A stretch of 64,000 nucleotides of DNA from Bacteroidales bacterium (GCA_016934395.1 JAFGSZ010000099.1:1-64000); one strand, 5' to 3'. Counted from the first letter of the stretch, positions 25,416 to 35,579 are shown. Translations and numbers: made by a program. Notes: generated from the sequence alone by a model not told the origin.

Positions 25416-27668
25416 ATGGCTGAAGAAAACAACAAGATTAAAGAAGAGCAGACTGAGAACGTAGATCGGGCTGAATCTGAAATTCAGGATGTTAACCTGG
25501 ATGAGAAAAAAGAAATGAAAGAACCTGAAAGCAAAGTTGAAGAGGTTGAAGCAGAGGTAGAAAATACCAATGAAATCGAAGAAGAGCCGGAAATAAAAGC
25601 TGAACAAACCGTGGAAACTTCGGATAACAAAGAAGAAGAGCCTGAAAAAGTGGCTGAAGAGGTTAAAGATTCGACAGAAGAGGAAATTCCAGAGGTTGAA
25701 AAAACTGAAGAAGAACCTGTAGCAAAAGAAACAAAACCTGCTAAAGAGGAGGAAGAAATATCTACTCCTTCCGATGATGCAAATAAATCAAGATCTGAAT
25801 CTGAGCCCCAAGAGCAGGGCCAGGAAAGTGAAGACAAAAAAGAAATAAAACCTGAACCTGTAGAAACTCCAGTTGCAGAAGTTAAAGAAGAGGAATTTGA
25901 TTGGGACAATTATTCCAACTCCGAAGATCTTTATAATAATAAACAGCGTTCGGAATTTGAAAAAATGTATGACGCTACCTTATCCACAGTAGCTGTTAAC
26001 GAAGTTGTGGAGGGTACTGTAATCAGCATGAACAAACGCGAAGTTGTAATTAATATCGGGTATAAATCAGAAGGTGTTATTAGTCTGAACGAATTCAGGT
26101 ATAATCCCGAACTTGCAATTGGTGAAAAAGTTGAAGTTTATGTTGAAAGTCAGGAAGACAAAAAAGGTCAGCTCGTACTTTCGCATAAAAAAGCGCGTGC
26201 TCTAAAATCCTGGGATAGGGTAAATGAGGCGCTTGATAAAGATGAAATTATAAAAGGGTACATTAAATGCAGAACAAAAGGCGGAATGATTGTAGATGTT
26301 TTTGGCATCGAAGCTTTCCTTCCCGGTTCTCAAATAGATGTAAAACCCATACGAGACTATGATATCTATGTGGGAAAAACCATGGAATTTAAAGTGGTTA
26401 AAATTAACCATGAATTCAAAAACGTGGTAGTTTCGCACAAAGCACTTATTGAAGCTGAATTAGAACAACAGAAAAAGGAAATTATTGCCAAACTCGAAAA
26501 AGGACAAATTCTTGAAGGAACCGTTAAAAACATTACTTCTTATGGTGTATTTATTGACCTGGGTGGTGTTGACGGACTTATTCATATTACCGACCTTTCA
26601 TGGGGCAGGGTAAATCATCCTGAAGAAATTGTTGAGCTGGATCAAAAATTACAGGTGGTAATTCTTGATTTTGACGACGATAAAAAACGAATTGCCCTTG
26701 GTTTAAAACAATTAACTCCTCATCCCTGGGATTCTCTTGATACAAATTTGAATGTAGGCGATAAGGTAAAAGGAAAAGTAGTTGTTATGGCCGATTACGG
26801 TGCATTTGTTGAAATTGCCCCTGGGGTGGAAGGATTAATCCATGTCTCAGAAATGTCATGGTCACAACATTTACGCAGTGCCCAGGAATTTCTGAAAGTA
26901 GGAGATGAAGTTGAAGCTGTAATACTAACTCTGGACAGGGAAGACCGGAAAATGTCCTTAGGAATTAAGCAGTTAAAACAAGATCCCTGGCAAAATATTG
27001 AAGAAAAATATGCAATTGGTTCCAAACATACCGCAAAAGTTCGAAATTTTACTAACTTTGGAGTGTTCGTTGAAATAGAAGAGGGAGTAGATGGATTAAT
27101 TCATATTTCAGACCTCTCCTGGACAAAGAAAATTAAACATCCTTCTGAGTTTACAAATATTTCGGATGATATTGAAGTTGTGGTTCTTGAAATTGATAAA
27201 GAGAACAGAAGATTAAGTTTAGGGCATAAACAATTGGAAGAAAATCCATGGGATGTTTTTGAAACGGTCTTTTCAGTTGGTTCTGTGCATGAAGGTACTG
27301 TAATTGAAGTTACCGATAAAGGTGCTATAGTTGCATTACCATACGGAGTAGAAGGTTTTGTTACTCCTAAGAATATTGTGAAAGATGATGGTTCATCTGC
27401 AAAAGTTGATGAAAAGCTGGAGTTTAAAGTGATTGAATTTTCGAAAACCGCAAAAAAAATTGTTCTTTCGCATACTCGTATGCATGAAGAAGAAAAACGT
27501 GCGGCTTCCAGTGATAAGAAATCTTCAGGACAGGGAAAAACAGCTAAAAAACCAAAAATAAACCTGGAGAAAACAACCCTGGGTGATATTACTGATTTAG
27601 CTGCCATAAAAACTGAAATGGAGGAACAGGAACAGAAAAAGAAGAAAAGCGCAAAAAAAGATGACTAA
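25416..27668 (+). CDS. rpsA: 30S ribosomal protein S1 with a long acidic N-terminal extension
   Basis: A 750-residue protein with six S1 RNA-binding domains, starting near residues 193, 275, 363, 446, 532 and 620. The middle ones carry the classic pattern YGVFIDLGGVDGLIHITDLSW. S1 binds mRNA on the small subunit and supports initiation, which matters in a phylum with weak Shine-Dalgarno use. Residues 1-165 are an unusual, Glu/Lys/Pro-rich, low-complexity extension without a domain, ending in a DWDNYSNSEDLYNN stretch. The C-terminal 60 residues are Lys-rich. Bacteroidota S1 proteins are commonly near 600 residues, so the extra length comes from the N-terminus. The ATG at 25416 is well placed after the -7 box. 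Confidence 0.93.
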   Translation: MAEENNKIKEEQTENVDRAESEIQDVNLDEKKEMKEPESKVEEVEAEVENTNEIEEEPEIKAEQTVETSDNKEEEPEKVAEEVKDSTEEEIPEVEKTEEEPVAKETKPAKEEEEISTPSDDANKSRSESEPQEQGQESEDKKEIKPEPVETPVAEVKEEEFDWDNYSNSEDLYNNKQRSEFEKMYDATLSTVAVNEVVEGTVISMNKREVVINIGYKSEGVISLNEFRYNPELAIGEKVEVYVESQEDKKGQLVLSHKKARALKSWDRVNEALDKDEIIKGYIKCRTKGGMIVDVFGIEAFLPGSQIDVKPIRDYDIYVGKTMEFKVVKINHEFKNVVVSHKALIEAELEQQKKEIIAKLEKGQILEGTVKNITSYGVFIDLGGVDGLIHITDLSWGRVNHPEEIVELDQKLQVVILDFDDDKKRIALGLKQLTPHPWDSLDTNLNVGDKVKGKVVVMADYGAFVEIAPGVEGLIHVSEMSWSQHLRSAQEFLKVGDEVEAVILTLDREDRKMSLGIKQLKQDPWQNIEEKYAIGSKHTAKVRNFTNFGVFVEIEEGVDGLIHISDLSWTKKIKHPSEFTNISDDIEVVVLEIDKENRRLSLGHKQLEENPWDVFETVFSVGSVHEGTVIEVTDKGAIVALPYGVEGFVTPKNIVKDDGSSAKVDEKLEFKVIEFSKTAKKIVLSHTRMHEEEKRAASSDKKSSGQGKTAKKPKINLEKTTLGDITDLAAIKTEMEEQEQKKKKSAKKDD

Positions 27669-27698
27669 TCAAATGATATATATCTAAAACTTTTCAAT

Positions 27699-28049
27699 AT
27701 GGAATTTAAAATAGAAAAGCATGATCATTACACCTTAATTCAAGTTTTGGAAGAAAAACTCGATACACATATTGCCCCAACGTTGAAATCTGAATTGGTG
27801 CTGGTTTCCGGTAACGGTGAAAAAAACATCATTTTGGATCTCGGGAAATGTAAATACTGTGATTCTTCCGGATTAAGTGCAATATTAGTGGCCAACAGAT
27901 TATGCAAAAATGCAAATGGAACTTTCGTTTTAACCGGATTAAATGATGCCGTGGAGCGACTGATAACCATTTCACAACTTGATACTGTACTGAATATTTC
28001 CAGTACAATTGAAGAAGGTGCTAATTTAATTTCAGAAACCGAAAAATAG
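27699..28049 (+). CDS. STAS-domain anti-sigma factor antagonist-like protein
   Basis: A 116-residue single STAS domain. The phospho-acceptor region is CKYCDSSGLSAILVANRL, with Ser56/Ser57 in the position phosphorylated in SpoIIAA-type proteins. Such proteins switch partners (sigma factors or kinases) according to phosphorylation. It follows the S1 gene by 30 bases and precedes rnz by 20, so all three are probably cotranscribed. No cognate kinase or phosphatase is adjacent, although SiaB/SiaC and STAS/Hpt genes occur further right. The partner is unknown. Confidence 0.85.
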   Translation: MEFKIEKHDHYTLIQVLEEKLDTHIAPTLKSELVLVSGNGEKNIILDLGKCKYCDSSGLSAILVANRLCKNANGTFVLTGLNDAVERLITISQLDTVLNISSTIEEGANLISETEK

Positions 28050-28069
28050 ATATATTTTCAAAAATCATT

Positions 28070-29002
28070 ATGTCATTTGAATTGACGGTGTTGGGAAGTA
28101 GTTCTGCACTTCCAACATCTAAACGTTTTCCGACCGCTCATGTACTCAACGTGCATGAGCGGTTTTATTTAATCGATTGTGGTGAAGGAACTCAAATGCA
28201 ATTGCGGAAATATAAAATCAGCCTGGGGAAAATTCATACAATTTTTATAAGTCATCTTCATGGGGACCATGTTCTCGGACTTTTTGGGTTGCTTTCTACT
28301 TTTAATTTATTGGGAAGGGAAGCGCCTTTAACCATTTATGCACATGCTGATTTGGTTTCACATTTAGAATTTCTCAGAAAAACTTTTGCAAACACCTTAT
28401 CATTTCAAATCATTCATAAACCCATTCGTTCGAAAGAAAATGGGATTATTTTCGAAGACAAAAATATAATTGTTGAATCGGTTCCGCTTAGACACAGAAT
28501 TCCTACTATGGGATTTCTTTTCAAAGAAAAACCACATCTTCGTAACCTTAGGAAAGAAAGTTTAGAAAAATATAAGATTCCGATAAAAGAACGTTTAAGA
28601 ATTAAAGAGGGTGAAGATTTTGTGTGCGAAGACGGAACCCGTATACCCAATTCTTTATTAACTATTCCCCCTTTTAAAAGCCGCACCTATGCCTATATAA
28701 CCGATACCCGGCCCGTTGAAAAGATTGCAGAAAGAATTCTAAATTTTGATCTACTATATCACGAAGCTACTTTCCTTGAAAAAGATGCTAAATTGGCAAA
28801 ACAAACCTATCATTCCACAGCAAAGCAGGCAGCTCAAATTGCAAAAAACGCCAGGGTGAGAAGATTATTATTGGGTCATTTTTCTTCCCGGTATAAAGAC
28901 CAAAAGGATTTTTTAGACGAAGCTGGAATAGTATTTCCAAATACCCAGGTAGTTGAAGATGGTGACAAATTTTTAGTAGAAAAACAAAGAGAAGAAGCAT
29001 AA
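28070..29002 (+). CDS. rnz: ribonuclease Z
   Basis: A 310-residue metallo-beta-lactamase-fold nuclease that trims tRNA 3' ends. The metal motif is HLHGDH (His62, His64, Asp66, His67). Further ligands are the His in PLRHRIPT, the Asp in AYITDTRP, and the final His of LLLGHFSSRY. The GEGTQMQLRK stretch is typical of RNase Z. Length is normal. It is the third gene of the S1-STAS-rnz unit. Confidence 0.95.
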   Translation: MSFELTVLGSSSALPTSKRFPTAHVLNVHERFYLIDCGEGTQMQLRKYKISLGKIHTIFISHLHGDHVLGLFGLLSTFNLLGREAPLTIYAHADLVSHLEFLRKTFANTLSFQIIHKPIRSKENGIIFEDKNIIVESVPLRHRIPTMGFLFKEKPHLRNLRKESLEKYKIPIKERLRIKEGEDFVCEDGTRIPNSLLTIPPFKSRTYAYITDTRPVEKIAERILNFDLLYHEATFLEKDAKLAKQTYHSTAKQAAQIAKNARVRRLLLGHFSSRYKDQKDFLDEAGIVFPNTQVVEDGDKFLVEKQREEA

Positions 29003-29087
29003 ATTTGATTGTAAGAATACCTTGATTATTTTATTAGTTTGATTCATATTTTAAAATTCCTGTTTAAATTTTAATGTTCAGAATCAT

Positions 29088-29095
29088 TATCTTTG
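29088..29095 (+). promoter_or_regulatory. -7 promoter box of guaA
   Basis: TATCTTTG followed by CGCCC closely fits the TAnnTTTG consensus and lies 38 bases before the GTG start. A -33 TTTG at ideal spacing is not obvious. Confidence 0.5.
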
Positions 29096-29132
29096 CGCCC
29101 ATATAATCTCGAGGAAACATAAATAAAACGTT

Positions 29133-30662
29133 GTGGCAGAAAAAATACTTATTCTTGATTTTGGCTCACAGTATACTCAATTAATAGCCCGCAGGGTGAG
29201 GGAACTAAATGTATATTGCGAAATACACCCGTTTAATAAAATACCGGATATCGATTCTTCTATTAAGGGTGTAATATTATCCGGCAGTCCCTATTCGGTG
29301 AGGGATGCTCAGGCGCCAGTCCCTGAGCTATCGGCAATTAAAGCTAAATTACCATTACTTGGAATTTGTTACGGTGCCCAGTTTCTGGCACATAATTTCG
29401 GCGGTAATGTCCTGCCATCAAAGCACAGGGAATACGGACGTGCTACACTGGAGGTAGTGAATCCACAATCCAAGCTGCTTAAAGGGCTGTCGCAAACCAC
29501 GCAGGTATGGATGTCACACGGGGATACCATTACAAAATTACCGGAAAACTGTTATATTATCGGAAGCACACGTGATGTTAAAGTCGGGGCTTTTAAGATT
29601 CATGAAGAAGAAACATATGGTATACAGTTTCATCCGGAAGTATATCATACTACCGAAGGAAAAATCTTACTTCATAATTTCTTAATAGACATTTGTGGCT
29701 GTTCACAAGACTGGACTCCGGCTTCATTTGTGGAGTCAACAATAAAAGAATTGAAAAAACAACTGGGAAACGATAAGGTTGTTCTTGGTCTTTCGGGAGG
29801 CGTGGATTCCAGTGTGGCCGGGATTCTTTTACATAGAGCAATAGGTAAAAATCTCACCTGCATTTTTGTTGATAACGGATTGTTGCGGAAAAATGAGTAT
29901 GAAAAAGTTTTGCATTCATACAAGGATATGGGATTAAATGTAGTAGGTGTGGATGCCAAGGAAAAGTTTCTGAAAGATTTAGCAGGCATTTTTGAACCAG
30001 AAGCAAAAAGAAAAAGTATCGGGAAAAATTTTATTGAAGTATTTGATAAAGAAGCCCACAAGATTCAAAATGTAAAGTGGCTCGGGCAGGGAACCATATA
30101 TCCTGATGTAATTGAATCTATTTCTGTAAATGGCCCTTCGGCAACAATTAAATCGCATCATAATGTCGGTGGACTTCCCGAACGTATGCATCTCAAAGTT
30201 ATAGAACCACTTAAATTGTTATTTAAAGACGAAGTACGTAAAGTAGGTAAAACCCTGGGTATTGATCCTGACATCCTGAACCGTCATCCCTTTCCGGGAC
30301 CTGGTTTAGCCATACGAATATTAGGTGATATAACACCGGAAAAAATCGCCATCCTTCAGGAAGTCGATAATATATATGTTGAAGGATTAAAGGAGCATGG
30401 ATTGTATGATGAAGTCTGGCAGGCAGCTGCGATTCTTCTGCCTGTGCAATCGGTAGGTGTTATGGGCGATGAACGCACCTATGAAAATGTAGTGGCGCTG
30501 AGAGCCGTTTCTTCAACAGACGGGATGACAGCCGACTGGTCTCAGCTACCGTATAGTTTTCTGGCTGAAATTTCAAACCGAATTATTAATAGTGTAAAAG
30601 GGATTAACCGCGTGGTTTATGATATAAGCTCCAAACCGCCTGCCACAATAGAATGGGAATAA
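29133..30662 (+). CDS. guaA: GMP synthase (glutamine-hydrolysing)
   Basis: A 509-residue two-domain enzyme making GMP from XMP, ATP and glutamine. The N-terminal amidotransferase has Cys79 in GICYGAQF and the catalytic His-Glu in QFHPEV. The ATP pyrophosphatase motif is [10 protein letters not shown] (about residue 218). The C-terminal dimerisation domain contains [13 protein letters not shown] and ends in PPATIEWE, the family terminus. It starts with GTG, followed by GCAGAAAAAATA; the promoter box at 29088-29095 supports this start. The gene appears monocistronic. Confidence 0.97.
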   Translation: MAEKILILDFGSQYTQLIARRVRELNVYCEIHPFNKIPDIDSSIKGVILSGSPYSVRDAQAPVPELSAIKAKLPLLGICYGAQFLAHNFGGNVLPSKHREYGRATLEVVNPQSKLLKGLSQTTQVWMSHGDTITKLPENCYIIGSTRDVKVGAFKIHEEETYGIQFHPEVYHTTEGKILLHNFLIDICGCSQDWTPASFVESTIKELKKQLGNDKVVLGLSGGVDSSVAGILLHRAIGKNLTCIFVDNGLLRKNEYEKVLHSYKDMGLNVVGVDAKEKFLKDLAGIFEPEAKRKSIGKNFIEVFDKEAHKIQNVKWLGQGTIYPDVIESISVNGPSATIKSHHNVGGLPERMHLKVIEPLKLLFKDEVRKVGKTLGIDPDILNRHPFPGPGLAIRILGDITPEKIAILQEVDNIYVEGLKEHGLYDEVWQAAAILLPVQSVGVMGDERTYENVVALRAVSSTDGMTADWSQLPYSFLAEISNRIINSVKGINRVVYDISSKPPATIEWE

Positions 30663-30853
30663 ATTAATATTAAATAACTATCTTAGTACTTAAAAGAAAT
30701 TAAGACATTTATATCATAAGAAATACTTGCCAACCAGGATATTGATGGACATATAGCTGGATATATATTATTCACAGGCAGGTAAATAGTAACCATTTTG
30801 GTCTTTTAATCAGGCAGCTAAAATAAATAAGAAATATTTAAACAAATTTGATT

Positions 30854-32437
30854 ATGCGGTTTTATGTTATATTTTTTGTGGGGATTCTGTTTCAATTACA
30901 ACTTGCAGCACAATCTGTATACGAACAGGCAAATAAAATTTCAAAAGCAGTGGAGCTGATCAATTGGTATTATGTTGATTCTGTAGATACAGAAAATCTG
31001 GTAGAAACAGCAATTGAAAGCATGCTTAAAGAACTCGATCCGCATTCAACTTACCTCAACCGGGATCAGGTGAAAAAAATGAGCGAACCGCTTGAAGGAA
31101 ATTTTGAGGGAATAGGGGTTTCGTTTAATATTCTTCAGGACACCATTCTGATCATCAATCCGATAATCGGCGGACCCTCCGAAAAATTGGGCATTTTACC
31201 GGGTGACAGGATAGTTAAGGTGGATGGTAAGAATGTGGCCGGAATCGGAATTACCACAGAGAATGTTTTTTCTTTACTCAGAGGGGAAAAGGGAACCCGG
31301 GTAAGTGTTACCATTTTTCGAAAAAATGAAGATGAATTACTCGATTTTACCATTATCCGGGATAAAATTCCAATTTACAGTATTGATGCCTCTTATAAGG
31401 TAAAGGACAATATCGGATATATTAAAATTTCCAGATTTGCACAAACTACCATTCAGGAGTTTGATTCTGCTATTATTAAATTGAAGAAGCAGGGTGTACA
31501 AAATCTTATCCTCGATTTAACCGGAAATGGCGGGGGATTGCTGGAAGCGGCAGTACAATTGGCTGATGAATTTCTGGAAAACAATAAGCTGATTGTATAC
31601 ACTGAAGGATTAAAAAGTCAGAGAGAGGATAGAATAGCCACTGCCGAAGGCAATTTTGAAAAAGGAAATGTTGCTATTATAATTGATGAGGGTTCAGCTT
31701 CGGCAAGTGAAATTGTTGCCGGCGCAATCCAGGATTGGGACAGAGGTGTAATTATTGGTCGCCGTTCGTTTGGTAAAGGGCTCGTGCAGCGTCCCCTGTG
31801 GCTACCTGATTATTCTATGTTGCGGTTAACAGTGGCACGGTATTATACACCCTCAGGAAGACTGATACAAAAACCTTACGAGAATGGCTCTGAAGATTAT
31901 AGCATGGAACTTATTAACCGGTATACCAATGGAGAAATGATGTCTACTGAAGGTATCCATTTTCCCGATTCCTTAAAGAAACAAACACTAATTAGTAAAA
32001 GGACTGTATATGGTGGTGGAGGAATAATGCCCGACTTTTTTGTAGCCATTGATACTTCAAATTACTCCGATTATTATCGTGATATTGTCAGGAAAGGGCT
32101 GCTTAACCAGTTTATTTTAACCTATCTGGATGATAACCGCAGCAATATTGAGAATAAATACGCCACTTTTGAAGACTATAAAAAGAATTTTACTGTAGAT
32201 GAAAAGTTGTTTTCAAAAATGGTAAAATTTGTTGAAAAAGAAGGCCTTCCGAAAAATGATAAGGATCTCGCGATATCAGAAAAACAGATAAAATTACTAA
32301 TCAAAGCTTATTTTGCACGCGATTTGTGGGGGCCAAGCGAATTTTATGAAATTGTTAATGAATCTGATACAAAGTTTCAAAAAGCGATAGCCATATTGGA
32401 AGATTGGGAAAATCTTGCTGAATTTATAATTCCGTAA
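30854..32437 (+). CDS. S41-family C-terminal processing peptidase
   Basis: A 527-residue exported serine protease of the CtpA/Tsp type. The signal peptide covers about residues 1-19 (ending LAA). An N-terminal helical part comes first, then a PDZ domain starting near EGNFEGIGVSFN. The catalytic Ser is in IDEGSASASEIV and the Lys in RSFGKGLVQ. These proteases degrade or process envelope proteins. A TTG two codons upstream (30848) is also open, but ATG 30854 gives a standard signal peptide. The gene lies between guaA and pnuC, and the link to pnuC (22 bases) may be an operon by chance of packing. Confidence 0.93.
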   Translation: MRFYVIFFVGILFQLQLAAQSVYEQANKISKAVELINWYYVDSVDTENLVETAIESMLKELDPHSTYLNRDQVKKMSEPLEGNFEGIGVSFNILQDTILIINPIIGGPSEKLGILPGDRIVKVDGKNVAGIGITTENVFSLLRGEKGTRVSVTIFRKNEDELLDFTIIRDKIPIYSIDASYKVKDNIGYIKISRFAQTTIQEFDSAIIKLKKQGVQNLILDLTGNGGGLLEAAVQLADEFLENNKLIVYTEGLKSQREDRIATAEGNFEKGNVAIIIDEGSASASEIVAGAIQDWDRGVIIGRRSFGKGLVQRPLWLPDYSMLRLTVARYYTPSGRLIQKPYENGSEDYSMELINRYTNGEMMSTEGIHFPDSLKKQTLISKRTVYGGGGIMPDFFVAIDTSNYSDYYRDIVRKGLLNQFILTYLDDNRSNIENKYATFEDYKKNFTVDEKLFSKMVKFVEKEGLPKNDKDLAISEKQIKLLIKAYFARDLWGPSEFYEIVNESDTKFQKAIAILEDWENLAEFIIP

Positions 32438-32458
32438 ATTATTTTAGCGCTATACATA

Positions 32459-33091
32459 GTGGATTTTAGTCAGGTGGTTAATGTTTCTATTTTATGGATT
32501 TTCCAGCATTATATTGAGGTTCTGGGTACTATTACAGGATTGATTTATCTGTTTTACTCCATAAGGGGTTCTATATTATTATGGCCATTCGGTATTTTTA
32601 CATCAGCATTATATATTTATGTGTTCTTTGATTCGAAGTTTTATGCAGATATGGGGCTTAACGTATACTACCTTTTGATCAGTATTTATGGGTGGTATCA
32701 TTGGTTACATCCTGATAAAAATGATCCGTCAGGAAAGGGCCATAATCTTTTAATATCAAAGATTACAAAAAGCAGAAGTATTATTTTATTTTTTATTACT
32801 CTCGGTATATTTATAGTTCTTGCTTTAATATTGCGGTATTTTACCGATTCTGAACTTCCTTACTGGGATGCATTCACCACTGCGGCTAGTATTACAGCCA
32901 CCTGGATGCTGGCCAGAAAAATTCTGGAACATTGGCTGATCTGGATTGTGGTGGATGCTGTTTCTGCAGGATTATATGTTTATAAGGGATTATTTCCCAC
33001 TGTGTTATTGTTTTTAGTGTATACAATTATGGCAATAATCGGGTATATTCAATGGAAAAAAGAATGGAGGAAGATCCAGTTAGAAACATGA
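32459..33091 (+). CDS. pnuC: PnuC-family nicotinamide riboside transporter
   Basis: A 210-residue inner-membrane protein with about seven membrane segments. PnuC hallmarks are GLIYLFYSIRGSILLWPFGI, YADMGLNVYYLLISIYGWYHW and the late IWIVVDAVSAGLYVYKGL stretch. It imports nicotinamide riboside by facilitated diffusion, trapped by phosphorylation. The start codon is GTG at 32459. Its stop overlaps the start of the NadR-like kinase by four bases (ATGA), which strongly links the two in NAD salvage. Confidence 0.93.
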   Translation: MDFSQVVNVSILWIFQHYIEVLGTITGLIYLFYSIRGSILLWPFGIFTSALYIYVFFDSKFYADMGLNVYYLLISIYGWYHWLHPDKNDPSGKGHNLLISKITKSRSIILFFITLGIFIVLALILRYFTDSELPYWDAFTTAASITATWMLARKILEHWLIWIVVDAVSAGLYVYKGLFPTVLLFLVYTIMAIIGYIQWKKEWRKIQLET

Positions 33092-33606
33092 AAAAAATTG
33101 TGATTACCGGACCTGAATGTACGGGTAAATCCGCCCTTACGAAAGAATTGGCTGAGACCTATAACACAATCTATATTCCCGAATACGCGCGTGATTTTGT
33201 TGAGAAGCTTACTCGGCCGTATTCTTATGAAGATTTAATACACATTGCAGAAACCCAGGTAAAGCAGGTTCAGGAGTATTCAGAGCGTGCAAACAGAATA
33301 TTATTTGTGGATACTTTTTTAATTATAACAAAAATCTGGTTTCAGATAAAGTATAACAAATATCCCATATGGCTCGATAAATCCATTAAAGAGATTAATA
33401 TAGATTTGTATCTTTTGTGTGATACAGATATTCCATGGATTGCAGACCCGGTGAGAGAAAATGGAGGTGAGATGAGAAAAGAACTGTTCAGGTTGTATAA
33501 AAATCAGCTTGATGAATTCAATTGCAATTACGAAATCATCTCCGGCATAGGAAATGAAAGACTAAAAAATGCTATAACCGTAATAAGCAGCAAAATTAAA
33601 ATTTAA
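33088..33606 (+). CDS. NadR-like AAA ATPase, probable nicotinamide riboside kinase
   Basis: A 172-residue P-loop protein. Walker A is GPECTGKSAL (residues 7-16), and the early IYIPEYARDFVE segment and later VDTFLIITKIWF stretch match the ribosylnicotinamide kinase domain of NadR. It lacks the NadR N-terminal nucleotidyltransferase domain, so it is a stand-alone kinase. It would phosphorylate nicotinamide riboside imported by PnuC to NMN in the cytoplasm. ATG 33088 overlaps the pnuC stop codon by four bases and is preferred to an upstream ATG at 33052 inside pnuC. Confidence 0.9.
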   Translation: MKKIVITGPECTGKSALTKELAETYNTIYIPEYARDFVEKLTRPYSYEDLIHIAETQVKQVQEYSERANRILFVDTFLIITKIWFQIKYNKYPIWLDKSIKEINIDLYLLCDTDIPWIADPVRENGGEMRKELFRLYKNQLDEFNCNYEIISGIGNERLKNAITVISSKIKI

Positions 33607-33617
33607 ATGTATGGCTT

Positions 33618-34754
33618 GTGAATAAATTTGAGATTATTGCTAAAACATACCAGGGACTCGAAGGAGTATTGGCGGAAGAAATCCGGCAACTGGGAGCGGA
33701 AAATGTTGCTATAATACGTCGGGCAGTGAGATTTGATGGCGATGAACGCCTGTTATATATGTCCAATATATACCTGCGTACGGCAATTCGAATTTTAAAA
33801 CCCATCTATAATTCAGTACTTAACAAAGCCGAAGATTTATATGATGTGGTGCGCCAGATCGACTGGTCGCAGTATTTTACGGTGTATAATACCTTTTATA
33901 TCGATGCTGTAACCTATTCAAAACATTTTAATAATTCGCATTTTGTGGCCCAGCGAACGAAAGATGCAATTGTTGACCAATACAGGGACAAGTATGGGCA
34001 GCGGCCTGATATTGACTTAAATAATCCACACATTCGGATTCATATTCATATTGTTGAAAATAATATTTCTATTGCACTTGATAGTTCCGGTGAATCGCTC
34101 CACAAACGGGGATACCGGAAATTTCAGGGTAAAGCTCCGTTAAATGAAGTACTGGCAGCCGGCTTAATTCAATTATCGGGATGGGATGGCAAGATTTCTT
34201 TTGTTGATCCAATGTGTGGTTCCGGAACCTTAGCCATTGAAGCCGCCTTGTTAGCCTCCGGAATACCTGCCGGGTTTTTCAGGAAACAATTTGCATTTCA
34301 AAACTGGAAATCTTATAACCGGAATTTATTCGATTCCATAAAAAATGAAATTAACAGGCAGAAATCAACCGATTTTCCTGAAATTGTTGCCTCAGATGTT
34401 TCTTTACCTGCAATTGAATCAGCAAAAGAAAATGCAAAAACAGCAGGTGTATTAAATCGAATTCAATTTAATAATATAGCTTTTGAACATACAAAAGCTT
34501 ATGCGAAAACCGGCATATTAATTATGAATCCTCCTTATGGTGAGCGATTAAAAGTTGATAAAATTAATGACTTTTATAAATTAATAGGGGATACACTAAA
34601 ACAAAACTATGCCGGTTATGACGCCTGGATATTTAGTGGTAATAAACAGGCTATAAAGGCAGTAGGATTGCGCCCCGATCGAAAAATATCCTTGTATAAC
34701 GGTTCTATTGAAGGCTGGTATTATAAATATTCCATGTATAGTGGTAAGGGTTAA
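33618..34754 (+). CDS. THUMP-domain class I rRNA methyltransferase (RlmL/RlmK-type)
   Basis: A 378-residue protein. Residues about 1-160 form the N-terminal ferredoxin-like/THUMP RNA-binding part (TYQGLEGVLAEEIRQLGAE). The methyltransferase follows with FVDPMCGSGTLAIEAALLA as the AdoMet loop and NPPYGERL as the catalytic motif. These enzymes make m2G in 23S rRNA (G2445 for E. coli RlmL). The second domain of E. coli RlmL/RlmK (m7G activity) is absent. The start is GTG 33618, 11 bases after the kinase stop codon. Confidence 0.9.
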   Translation: MNKFEIIAKTYQGLEGVLAEEIRQLGAENVAIIRRAVRFDGDERLLYMSNIYLRTAIRILKPIYNSVLNKAEDLYDVVRQIDWSQYFTVYNTFYIDAVTYSKHFNNSHFVAQRTKDAIVDQYRDKYGQRPDIDLNNPHIRIHIHIVENNISIALDSSGESLHKRGYRKFQGKAPLNEVLAAGLIQLSGWDGKISFVDPMCGSGTLAIEAALLASGIPAGFFRKQFAFQNWKSYNRNLFDSIKNEINRQKSTDFPEIVASDVSLPAIESAKENAKTAGVLNRIQFNNIAFEHTKAYAKTGILIMNPPYGERLKVDKINDFYKLIGDTLKQNYAGYDAWIFSGNKQAIKAVGLRPDRKISLYNGSIEGWYYKYSMYSGKG

Positions 34755-35006
34755 GATTTGGTTTAGCGGTATTCTGGCTTGGTAATGAAAATAAATTATG
34801 TGCGAAATACAGGTTGGTAAAAAAAAAATCCAACCACTAATTATTTAAACAAATTTAGTTATATTTAAAATCGTAAAATTCTGATAAATTCCTGTAGTCA
34901 GGTGAACATTATCAGCAATGATTTTTATAAGAAGATATTTTTTATATATTTGTTGATTTTATTGCAATTCTATAGATTAAATTACTAAGCATAAGTTAAG
35001 CTTTAT
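34755..35006. other. 252-base intergenic region before siaB
   Basis: AT-rich. GGTTGG-taaaaaaaaaat-CCAACC near 34824-34847 could form a short hairpin, without a T run to mark a terminator. No TAnnTTTG box is clear, so the siaB promoter is not identified. Confidence 0.4.
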
Positions 35007-35552
35007 ATGAGCTTTAATATTACAAATTACTATAATGAAATAAGCAAAGGAGATGTAATCCTCGCCTATAAAGGCAGTATTACATCTGACCTTATTAATG
35101 ACATTCTTGAATCTGTAGAGAAAAAGCTGGATGCTGCAAATGAAGCCAGTAAGACAAAGAAAAAATTATACAATATATTAATTGAAAGTCTTCAGAATTT
35201 ATATCATCATATAGAAGAAAAGCATGAGGGGATTGAAGAAGAGCTTGATCCCAAATTTGGTGTTTTGGTAGTTAAGCGCGAAGGGGATATCTATAATGTA
35301 ACCACAGGAAATTTTATTAATTCCAGCAGAATTAAATTTCTCAAGGAAAAAATTGAAAAAATTAATAGCCTTACCAAAGATGAGCTTAAGGATATGTATA
35401 AGTTTATCTTAAATCATCAGAAATTATCGGCAAAAGGAGGAGGAGGACTGGGCCTGGTGGATATAGCCAGAAAAACAGAATACGATCTCGAATATGCCTT
35501 TTATAATTATAATGGAAATTATTATTTTTTCAACCTAACAATTAAGATTTAA
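35007..35552 (+). CDS. SiaB-family protein kinase
   Basis: A 181-residue protein of the SiaB/DUF6272 family, a GHKL-type ATPase-like fold. The glycine-rich ATP lid reads AKGGGGLGLVDIARKT near residue 145, and a helix with EESLQNLYHH-type residues (IESLQNLYHHIEE, about residue 60) supplies the usual Asn. In Pseudomonas aeruginosa SiaB phosphorylates SiaC and thereby controls the diguanylate cyclase SiaD. Here SiaC follows by 27 bases, but the SiaA phosphatase and SiaD are not nearby. The length is typical. Confidence 0.88.
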   Translation: MSFNITNYYNEISKGDVILAYKGSITSDLINDILESVEKKLDAANEASKTKKKLYNILIESLQNLYHHIEEKHEGIEEELDPKFGVLVVKREGDIYNVTTGNFINSSRIKFLKEKIEKINSLTKDELKDMYKFILNHQKLSAKGGGGLGLVDIARKTEYDLEYAFYNYNGNYYFFNLTIKI

Positions 35553-35579
35553 TTTCTTTTCTAAATCATATAACCAAGT

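Noticed and set aside
25484-25909. A 141-codon Ser-rich open frame opposite the acidic N-terminus of S1
   Set aside because: It mirrors the Glu-rich codon pattern of S1 (GAA/GAG read as TTC/CTC on the other strand) and has no start context or similarity to a known protein.
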